Part shown: piece by piece, positions 26,066 through 34,400 of the stretch
How positions within the stretch are numbered: position 1 is the stretch's first letter
Layout: each line of letters starts with the position of its first letter
Assembly: GCA_017417055.1 (NCBI GenBank)
Contig: JAFPZX010000095.1
Coordinates: forward strand, 1-61,147
DNA length: 61,147 nucleotides
Source of the DNA: Anaerolineaceae bacterium
Lineage (GTDB): Bacteria > Chloroflexota > Anaerolineae > Anaerolineales > Anaerolineaceae
Reading direction: 5' to 3'
The notes under the pieces: model-generated
The model's input: only the letters and a program-made list of their open reading frames with translations
What the model was told of the DNA's origin: nothing
The model's database searches: none
Position numbers and translations under genes: made by a program

Positions 26066-27145
26066 ATGAATACGAAAATTGAAGAAATAATTTCAAAATT
26101 TGATTTCGGAAGCCCGGTAATCGCTTACAATCAATTTGGAAACGGTCATATCAATTGGACGTATCGGGTCGAAACGGAAAACGGCGGATTATTCGTCCTG
26201 CAGCGGATCAATACTTATGTGTTCCGTGATCCTGTTGGTTTGATGAGGAACATTGAACTGCTGACAAACTTTATGCGGAAGAAGGAAAAAGACCCGCGGA
26301 AAGTTCTTGAACTGGTACCGGCTAAAGACGGAAAAACATTTATCGTTACAGATGATGATGAATATTGGCGAGTGTATGTGTTTGTAAAGGACAGTGTCTG
26401 TTATGACCAGGCGGAAACACCGGAATTGTTCAAAGAAAGCGGAAGAGCATTTGGAAATTTTCAAAATATGCTTGCTGATTTCCCTGTAAGCGAATTAATA
26501 GAAACCATTCCGAATTTTCACAATACACCTGCCAGGTATGCCGCATTTGAACAGGCTGTTTCAGAAGATTCTGCAAAACGGGTGTCCGGTGTTACCGTGG
26601 ATATCGAAAATTACCTTTCTGAAAAGGGTTTCGCTTCATTCCTTCTGGATAAAGCGGCAGCGGGTGAAATTCCGTTGCGTGTGACGCATAATGACACAAA
26701 AATCAACAATGTGTTATTTGACTGTAAGACAAATAAAGCCCTTTGTGTTGTTGACCTGGATACGACGATGCCGGGGTTCGCTGCGATGGATTTTGGTGAC
26801 TGCATCCGTTATGCAGGAAACAATGCTGCTGAGGACGAAAAGGATCTTGATAAAGTATTTGTGCGGATGGATTTGTTCCGGACCTTTGCCGAAGGGTTTT
26901 GCGGTATCTGCGGAAAAAATCTAAGCCGTGCTGAGCTTATTCTCTGTCCGGAAGCCGCAAAATTGATAACACTTGAAACAGGACTGCGGTTTTTGATGGA
27001 TTATCTCCAGGGGGACGTGTATTTTCATACCGCCTACCCTGAACATAACCTGGTCCGTGCGCGAACGCAGTTTAAACTTGTCCGGGATATGGATGTACGG
27101 ATGAATGAAATGCGGCAGATCATCATTTCTATTTTGGATAAATAA
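26066..27145 (+). CDS. Aminoglycoside phosphotransferase-fold kinase, NahK-like
   Basis: This 359-residue small-molecule kinase has the APH fold. The catalytic loop is VTHNDTKINNVLFD (about residue 208) and the metal-binding motif is VVDLDTTMPG (about residue 231). The N-terminal YNQFGNGHINWTYRVE is the nucleotide loop. Length and motifs fit N-acetylhexosamine 1-kinase (NahK) and related sugar kinases, suggesting salvage of GlcNAc or GalNAc, though substrate cannot be fixed from motifs. ATG 26066 is chosen because the protein then begins at the conserved core; the longer reading overlaps the upstream gene. It is in an operon with the PAP2 gene 7 bases downstream. Confidence 0.8.
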   Translation: MNTKIEEIISKFDFGSPVIAYNQFGNGHINWTYRVETENGGLFVLQRINTYVFRDPVGLMRNIELLTNFMRKKEKDPRKVLELVPAKDGKTFIVTDDDEYWRVYVFVKDSVCYDQAETPELFKESGRAFGNFQNMLADFPVSELIETIPNFHNTPARYAAFEQAVSEDSAKRVSGVTVDIENYLSEKGFASFLLDKAAAGEIPLRVTHNDTKINNVLFDCKTNKALCVVDLDTTMPGFAAMDFGDCIRYAGNNAAEDEKDLDKVFVRMDLFRTFAEGFCGICGKNLSRAELILCPEAAKLITLETGLRFLMDYLQGDVYFHTAYPEHNLVRARTQFKLVRDMDVRMNEMRQIIISILDK

Positions 27146-27152
27146 TATAAAA

Positions 27153-27722
27153 GTGAATTTAATTAAAAAATTAACGGACTTCGATGAAAAAATCTCTTCC
27201 TCCCTGCGGATCATACCGCAGGAAGGTTTTTTATTTAATATCGCGGCATTGATTGCTCATTCAGGAGATTCCTGGATTTGGTGCGGCGTTTTGTTTGTTT
27301 TATGGCTGTTTTCATCGGGAGAGAGGGAACGAACCATTGCCTACTGGGGTGGGACAATCGCACTGACTGCCTGCTTTGTTTTTGTATTAAAACGGATCAT
27401 TGCGAGAACCCGACCGGAGGGGAATTGGGGGAATGTTTACAGAAAAACTGATCCATATTCTTTCCCATCAGGGCATTCTGTGCGAGGTGGATTGATTTTG
27501 ATGCTTGCCATCCATACATTCAGCCAAAAATGGATCATTCTGATTTTCGCAGTCTGGGCGATATTGATGATTCTTTCCCGAGTAGCAACAGGGGTGCATT
27601 ATTTTCTTGATGTAATTGCCGGTTTTTTGCTTGGTATTCTGATTGGCCGGTTTTGGATCTTGCTGCAGCCCTGGATATACAGTAAATTTTACTTCTTATT
27701 CAATAAATCTCTATGGTTCTGA
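27153..27722 (+). CDS. PAP2-family membrane phosphatase
   Basis: A 189-residue type 2 phosphatidic acid phosphatase-like protein with about five membrane segments. The three PAP2 signatures are present: KRIIARTRP, PSGHS and SRVATGVHYFLD. Bacterial members dephosphorylate undecaprenyl diphosphate, phosphatidic acid or similar lipids. Proximity to a prenyl diphosphate synthase in the same operon makes a polyprenyl (di)phosphate substrate plausible. GTG 27153 is the likely start, seven bases after the kinase stop. The earlier start overlaps the kinase. Confidence 0.85.
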   Translation: MNLIKKLTDFDEKISSSLRIIPQEGFLFNIAALIAHSGDSWIWCGVLFVLWLFSSGERERTIAYWGGTIALTACFVFVLKRIIARTRPEGNWGNVYRKTDPYSFPSGHSVRGGLILMLAIHTFSQKWIILIFAVWAILMILSRVATGVHYFLDVIAGFLLGILIGRFWILLQPWIYSKFYFLFNKSLWF

Positions 27723-27782
27723 AAAGCAACATAATTGCACAATCATAAGCGATATATCTTTGTAATAAAATAATACAGAAAA

Positions 27783-28496
27783 TTATCGTTTTGTTTTCCA
27801 ATACGGATAATCAGAGCGAGGAGAAAAATATTCCAATCCGACTGTCCAGCGATTCCGATCCTGTGTCATGGCGAAATCTGTGTTATGAAGAACCCACTGA
27901 TTGAATTTATAATCACTCGGGAAAAAAATCTGCGTGATATAAGAAGGCGCAACCGGGAAAAAGGAAAGAATTTCACTGGTGGGATCTGTCGGAAAATCAG
28001 ACGATATTTCCAGATCTTTTCTTTTCACATCTTCCCTGTCATCAAAAAGAGCTTTGAAATCTGACGAACTTTGGTAGTCTGTCAGAAATTGTCCGGGAAT
28101 AGATGCCTGTTCAATGAAAATCGATGCACGACCCGGAAAAAAATAGCAGGGAAAATCGAGCAGCACACGGAGATCGATCAACAGAACTACCCAGTCGCTT
28201 GGTTCATATTTTTGCAGCTGGTTAAAAAGCTTGTAATCCGGGAAAGAGAGATTCATGGAAACAAAGCCGCTCCATTCCGGCGGCAGTGTTACGGAATTCC
28301 GCTGGACGGAGGAAAAAATTCTATTGCTGCTAAGGATAGAGGAAGGAAGAATTCCGGTCTGCAAGATAGATTTCAGATTATCTGCCCTGGTAAAGTGAGT
28401 TAAACAGTTCAGTTTATTTTTTTTTATGAACTGTTTGAGCGATTTGATTTTCTTTTCACTTTGTGTTGTGTTGATCTGCGGCAGATATCTATACAT
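27783..28496 (-). CDS. DarT-like (DUF4433) ADP-ribosyltransferase
   Basis: The 237-residue protein resembles DarT, which ADP-ribosylates thymidine in single-stranded DNA. Features are LTHFTRADNLKSILQTGIL (about residues 32-50, the NAD-binding segment), FVSMNLSFPDYKLF, a central FPGRASIF, and SEILSFFPVAPSYITQIFF (about 174-192), whose Glu is at the position expected for catalysis. The first 30 residues are basic and atypical. No DarG-like macrodomain antitoxin is adjacent. The upstream minus-strand gene is a HerA-type ATPase 149 bases away, and the downstream neighbour is convergent. It may be a solitary family member or have an unrecognised partner. Confidence 0.65.
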   Translation of the reverse strand: MYRYLPQINTTQSEKKIKSLKQFIKKNKLNCLTHFTRADNLKSILQTGILPSSILSSNRIFSSVQRNSVTLPPEWSGFVSMNLSFPDYKLFNQLQKYEPSDWVVLLIDLRVLLDFPCYFFPGRASIFIEQASIPGQFLTDYQSSSDFKALFDDREDVKRKDLEISSDFPTDPTSEILSFFPVAPSYITQIFFPSDYKFNQWVLHNTDFAMTQDRNRWTVGLEYFSPRSDYPYWKTKR

Positions 28497-28645
28497 GACG
28501 AATTCCTGAAACTGCTCAATAAAAATGAGTCATCAATAGGTTTTATTCCTGATTTTTGCATGAATCAGGCCAAAACCATATTAATGACTCATAAATTTAT
28601 TTTATACTGATATAAATGACTATTCCTATATTCTTATTCAAAAGA

Positions 28646-31156
28646 TTAGAACGCCTTTACCAGCTTCCCCATGCTGTTGGTGTAATACGGTTCCCAGAGA
28701 ATACCGAAAGCATCAACATAGATATCTTTTTTGGCAACTGAGACCTTGATCTGTTTGTTCAGGTCAAGAATCTCATCCCATTTATCGCGAATCTCATCCA
28801 ACTTGGCTTCGTAGTCGTCAATAGCGGTTTGGATCTGTTCGGTTACAGCTTCAATATCAACTTCCACTTTCTCCTGAGCCTTTTTTGCGTTAGAAGTCTG
28901 TGTAACTTTATTCAAAGAAGTTGAAACGGATTTGCGGCGTTTCTGGAACAGGGAAAGGATCAGTTCACCTGCAGCGGCCGCAGTCTGAACACCACGCTGT
29001 TTGACCTGGCTCTGTTTTTCTTCCAATTGAACATTTAGTTTTTTCAATTTTGCTTCCAGTTTATCCAGCTGTGCTTCATGCGTTTTCTTGACCTTTTCGA
29101 TTTCAGCGGCACTCTTTTCTTCGATTTTGGCGCGGCATTTTTCGAGAAAATCGTCTTCCGTATCGTCCTCATCAGCATAAACACCAAGCTTCTCATTTGC
29201 CCATATCGTAATACTTGCATCACGATAAATATAATTGACAAAATCGGTTTCGTAGGTACGGGCAGCTTTGGCATCCATCATCCAGGCCGGCGGCGTCTGG
29301 AAATAAACGTCATTGAATTCCGGGCGGGTGAACATGTTTTTATGGTCGAACGGTTCGCAGAGATAGTCACCCCATCGGATGGTTGTCCCACGCATATCAT
29401 CTTCGTCGATCTTTGCAGCCTTAACTGTCCGAAGAGAGAAGTTGTATTTTTCTTTCTCCGCCAGGGTTTCTGCCTGGGCGATCCAGACCGGACGATAGGT
29501 TACCAGTTTCCCATCGGAATCACAATCCGCAGGACGTTTTTCCGCGGGCAGGAAATATTCATTGATCGTAGCCGGGACTGCCGGTCGCTGCCCGTCTTTT
29601 ACTTCTTCTACTGCCATAGTTTCATTCTCCTTCAGGCTATTGCTGATTTCTTCAGGCTCTCCTGTGATAAGATTGAGTTCTGAATCATCATCAGCTTCAT
29701 CGTTTTTATTAACCGCAGATTGTTTAGCGGCTTTTGCGTCTTCTTCAGTATACGGTACACACAATCCCTCATTGTAGAGCTTGGGTACCTGGGTTTTGGT
29801 AAGCGGGCCGGCAAGATAGTTCATCGTCCAGCGGGTTGTCATCACCTTCAGCCCTTTTTCATGCACGTTCATATAAAGGAAGGCTCGTTTTTTCAGGTCC
29901 GAGATCAGTTTATCCGCATCAGAACGATTGATATTGCCATCGGTAGTCGTCAGACCGTCCAATAGTCTGTTTTTATCCTGTTCGGTTTGAAGCCGTCCGA
30001 CAAACCATGTTCCGGCATTGGAAAGCCCTTTGTAGTCGATATCAACAGGGTTTTGGGTGGCAAAGATAAGCCCGACACCGAATGCTCGTGCTTGTTTCAT
30101 CATGCGCATAATAACTGATTTGGATGAGGGATTCGCGGTTGGGGGAACATATCCGGCCATTTCGTCAAAGTAAACAGCCAGGCGAAGGTTTCCTGTGCCG
30201 GTCTGGTTCCGCATCCATGCTTCGATTTGGGAATACAGCATGGTGACGAAGAACATTTTTTCCTGATCGCTGAGATGCTGAATATAAAAGATGTTGAACC
30301 GGGGTTTGTCGTCTTTGCTGCGGATCAGGCTGCCAATGTCAAGGCCGGGACCTTCATTCCAGGCTTTGAAAGTCGGAGAAGCAAGAAAATTATTGATCTG
30401 AAGCGCCAGATTGAAGCGCTCTTTTGGCGGATAGATTTTGTCAATGGGAAGTGCTCCCAGCGTATTAAAAGGAGGATCATTAACAGCGTTGATGAGATCT
30501 ACCAGTGTTACATCTTTCCCGAGTGTCCAGTAAAATTCAATAATATTGGAAAGCAGGATGTGTTCCTTGCTCTTGAGTGGATCGATGTTGTTGTATCCGA
30601 TCAGCCCTAACAGAGCGGTTACCGACGTCGCAATCTCTTCCCGAGTAGCTTCTTCATCGTAAATTGTCGAACCGTCAGGTGCGGCAAAACTGGCCATGAT
30701 ATTGATTGGATTCCCGATGGAGGATCCCGGTGTGAAAATGGTGTAATCGACACCGGAAAGAGCCTCAATATCTTCCGGAGTGTAACCCCAATCTTCCTGA
30801 CCTTTTTTCCATGCGGCTGCTTTTTCATTGGCGTATTCGTACAGCTCTTTTCCTTCACGGATCGGAGCTTCCTGATCCAGCCATGGTGCGATATCTTTTC
30901 CGGTTATATTGGGAAAGTGCAGCAGCAGATTTGTCAGATCGCCTTTTGGGTCAATGATGATAGCCGGTATTCCTTTTAGAGCAATTTCTTCCAGCATCAA
31001 GATCCCTAAACCGGTTTTTCCGGATCCGGTCATTCCTGTGATGACACAGTGCGTATTAAGATCTGCCGGGTCGTAATACATTTTTTCATCGGTAACCTGG
31101 TTTTGGTTGTTGTAAAGCTTTCCAAGAAATAATTTATTCGGATCGGTTTCGGCCAT
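28646..31156 (-). CDS. HerA/DUF87-type ATPase with C-terminal coiled coil
   Basis: The 836-residue protein has a VirD4/HerA-like motor domain. Walker A is GMTGSGKTGL (about residue 40), followed by IIDPKGDLTNL. YFDEMAGYVPP is the Walker B region (about 330), and FATQNPVDIDYKGLSNAGTWFVG is typical of HerA/DUF87. Residues about 660-800 form a long charged coiled coil. Such ATPases act in DNA end-processing, conjugation-like transfer or defence. Here no NurA-like nuclease or coupling partner is adjacent. ATG 31156 is selected because GGAGGG lies six bases upstream; the 20-residue extension has no such signal. Confidence 0.82.
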   Translation of the reverse strand: MAETDPNKLFLGKLYNNQNQVTDEKMYYDPADLNTHCVITGMTGSGKTGLGILMLEEIALKGIPAIIIDPKGDLTNLLLHFPNITGKDIAPWLDQEAPIREGKELYEYANEKAAAWKKGQEDWGYTPEDIEALSGVDYTIFTPGSSIGNPINIMASFAAPDGSTIYDEEATREEIATSVTALLGLIGYNNIDPLKSKEHILLSNIIEFYWTLGKDVTLVDLINAVNDPPFNTLGALPIDKIYPPKERFNLALQINNFLASPTFKAWNEGPGLDIGSLIRSKDDKPRFNIFYIQHLSDQEKMFFVTMLYSQIEAWMRNQTGTGNLRLAVYFDEMAGYVPPTANPSSKSVIMRMMKQARAFGVGLIFATQNPVDIDYKGLSNAGTWFVGRLQTEQDKNRLLDGLTTTDGNINRSDADKLISDLKKRAFLYMNVHEKGLKVMTTRWTMNYLAGPLTKTQVPKLYNEGLCVPYTEEDAKAAKQSAVNKNDEADDDSELNLITGEPEEISNSLKENETMAVEEVKDGQRPAVPATINEYFLPAEKRPADCDSDGKLVTYRPVWIAQAETLAEKEKYNFSLRTVKAAKIDEDDMRGTTIRWGDYLCEPFDHKNMFTRPEFNDVYFQTPPAWMMDAKAARTYETDFVNYIYRDASITIWANEKLGVYADEDDTEDDFLEKCRAKIEEKSAAEIEKVKKTHEAQLDKLEAKLKKLNVQLEEKQSQVKQRGVQTAAAAGELILSLFQKRRKSVSTSLNKVTQTSNAKKAQEKVEVDIEAVTEQIQTAIDDYEAKLDEIRDKWDEILDLNKQIKVSVAKKDIYVDAFGILWEPYYTNSMGKLVKAF

Positions 31157-31479
31157 ATTTTTCCCTCCAGCGGAATTTTGTATGTGTTTATGAAGATTCA
31201 GGACGATGCAATACAACTTTTATTCGCATTTTTAATGATATAAAAAATGAGCCGCAGTTTCTATTACAGGGTTCTGATTCATAACTGTTTAAAATAATTA
31301 TACCAAGAGAAAAGCACTATGCAAAATTTTTTTTAAATTCCTGCAAAATTGATTTATTCGAAATACTGTGAGATTTTTGATTTTAAACTATAATATATAT
31401 AGTATGAATATATGCTGCGATTCAAAACGGAATATATCGGCTTTTTGAGCTAATTAAAAGACACCTAACGGATTATTTT
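31157..31479. promoter_or_regulatory. Divergent intergenic region between the HerA-like and kinase genes
   Basis: This 323-base AT-rich region must hold promoters for both divergent genes. A perfect TATAAT at 31389-31394 is the best -10 candidate for the kinase; no convincing -35 box lies 16-18 bases upstream. I find no repeat element or small gene in it. Confidence 0.4.
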
Positions 31480-34400
31480 ATGGAAGTCACGGAACTGAAC
31501 TATTGCTACAATTGCATGGAACCTTTGCCGTCCGGGCAAAAGGTTTGTTCCGTTTGCGGCCATGACAACAGTATACGTGAGAACCCAGAAAATGTGCTTT
31601 CCGAAGGATCAATTCTTGCCGGCAAATATATTGTCGGTAAGGTGTTGGGACAGGGTGGATTTGGTGTAACCTATCTTGGATTTGATCTTTCACTGGAAAT
31701 TCGTGTAGCTATAAAAGAGTATTTCCCGATTGGGTTGGGATCGCGAGCTTCAAATTCACTTACTGTTATACCTATTGTTTCCAAATCAAACGAAAAGGGC
31801 TTCGAAAAAGGGTGTGATGAGTTCCAATCAGAAGCAAAAGTTTTAGCCCAATTCAACAGCTTGAATATTGTTCATGTTCGTGATTATTTCCGTGAAAATG
31901 GTACAGCTTACATCGTAATGGACTATATAACCGGGAACAGTTTATCAAAAGAAATTCACGAAAACGGTAAAATTGAATGGGAACGGGTTGTTTCCCTTTT
32001 TAGCCCGCTGATTCTTGAACTGGATAAATTACACAAGAAAAAACTGATCCATCGGGATATCAAGCCTGATAATATAAAAATTGCAGCAGATGAAGATAAT
32101 TTTGAGCATCTCGTGTTATTGGATTTCGGAGCAGCGCGGCGGTTTATTTCAGAAAAAATCACAAAAACTTACACCGCTTTAGTCACTCCCGGATATGCTC
32201 CTTTTGAACAGTACACACAAAAAAGTCACCAGGGACCCTTTACGGATGTTTATGCGCTTTGTGCGACAATGTATGCCGCATTGACAGGCAAAACACCGAT
32301 TGCCGCTCCTGACCGTGTGACAGGAGACGCTGACCTGGAACCGCTTCAAACTTTTGTCCCGGATATTCCTGATTCCATCAATGACGCGCTCATGCATGGC
32401 CTGAGCATCAGAAGTGCTGAGCGTACTCCGACAATGAGCAAATTGTATGAAGAACTGAACGGAATGGACTCAACGATTCAAAATAAAACCCGGATGGACA
32501 GCATTACGAGTGGAATGGAGAATCCGGAGAAAAACTTTACCAATCACATAGCGACGGAACCTGATCAGGCAAACTCACTTGTAAATAATGCCGAACATAA
32601 GAAATTCTATCAAAAAGAAAAATACACTGTTCAACCGGAAAATAAAGCATTAGAACCGGAACAAGTAAGCCTTACGCAAATGCTTTTAGCCGATCAGGAA
32701 AATAATGAAATACCAAAAGCAGAATCGGTAAAGAAAGAAAAAAACAATAAAACTTCTCGTAAAAAAGAATCCGGGAAAAAGATTCCGTGGGCTGTTGTGA
32801 TTGCTGTAATTTTCGTTTTAATTGCGGGCATATTCCTGGTTGTTCGGAATTCCGGAAAAAAGGTCGATAATAGCAATACTATCATTGTTACTGATACGTC
32901 CGACCTGACATTTTATGATCAGCAAACAGAAACTGCTGAGATGCTCGAACAATACGTGGTTCAGACTGTTCAGGTGCAGGTGGTTCAAACTGCCACGCAA
33001 TCAGAGCTTTATGCCCGTCAGACCGGTACAGCGGAGGCGATAGCGGCACAGCGGGCAACACAGATCGCTGAGATGCAGATGGCTCAGACTGCCACACAGT
33101 CAGATCTTTATACCCGCCAGACCGGGACAGCGGAAGCGATAGCGGCACAGCGGGCAACACAGACCGCTGAGATGCGGGTGGAACAGACTGCTGCACAATC
33201 AGAGCTTTATACACAGCAGACCGGTACAGCGGAGGCGATAGCGGCACAGCGGGCAACACAGACCGCTGAGATGCAGATGGCTCAGACTGCCACACAGTCA
33301 GAGCTTTATACCCGCCAGACCGGAACAGTGGAAGCAATAGCAGCGCATCAGGCAACACAGACCGCTGATATGCAGATGGCTCAGACTGCCACACAGTCAG
33401 ATCTTTATACCCGCCAGACCGGAACAGCGGAAGCGATAGCGGCACAGCAGGCAACACAGACCGCCGATATCCAGATAGTTCAAACCGCCACACAGTCAGA
33501 GCTTTATACCCGCCAGACCGGAACAGCGGAAGCAATAGCAGCGCATCAGGCAACACAGACTGCTCAGACGCAGATGGAACAGGATGCTACGCAGGCAGTA
33601 CTTTTCCTACATATGCTGCAAACTGAAAACGCCATCAAAGAATCCTCTTTACCATCTATTGATTATATGTTCCTTTCCCCTGAATCCGGATACCCGGGTG
33701 AGGCAGCAAGCTTATATTGGCAAGTTTCAAATGCAAAATCTGTTTTAATTATTGTTGACGGAAACGTAATTGAAGAGAATTACAACGACCCAGTGGGATA
33801 CACTCCATTAAAAAATGCCGTCATAAGTATTGGAACTCATGAAATAAAAATTATTGTACGATCAGACTCAGAGGAAACTGCAAAAACTATATATTATACA
33901 ACACTGCAAAATGAAGAATTATTAGCACAGCAGGCGACAAAAACTGCAGAGATGTATATAGCTCAAACCGCCACACAGGCAGAGTTTTATGCTAAGCAGA
34001 CCGGGACAGCGGAAGCAATGGCCGTTATTCAAGCAACGCAGACAAAAGCAGATGAACCTACAGCAACAGTACCGGTTCCAACGAATACCTCTACAATTCA
34101 GCCCACGCCGGTTCCGACTTCAGCAGCACAGTCTACACTTGCTCAGCTTCCGTTTGATCCCGAAACGCTGAAAGTCGGTGATACTGTGACTTTCGGACAT
34201 TACGAACAGGACAATGACATCGTAAATGGTTCTGAACCAATCGAATGGCTGGTTCTTTCTGTTGAAAATAATAAGGCACTTCTTATCAGCAAATACGGTC
34301 TGGACGGAAGAGCTTATGACAACGGCAAAGATGAGGAAAAAGCGACCTGGGAAAAGAGCGAATTGAGAAAATGGTTAAATAGTGATTTTTATAACCGTGC

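Noticed and set aside
32888-33556. A 222-codon minus-strand open frame opposite the kinase repeats
   Set aside because: It exists only because the 99-bp repeat lacks stops on the other strand; it has no ribosome-binding site, and the plus-strand reading is a coherent continuation of the kinase.
32986-33579. Regularly spaced repeats considered as a CRISPR array
   Set aside because: Units are contiguous, 99 bp long with no unique spacers, and stay in the kinase reading frame.
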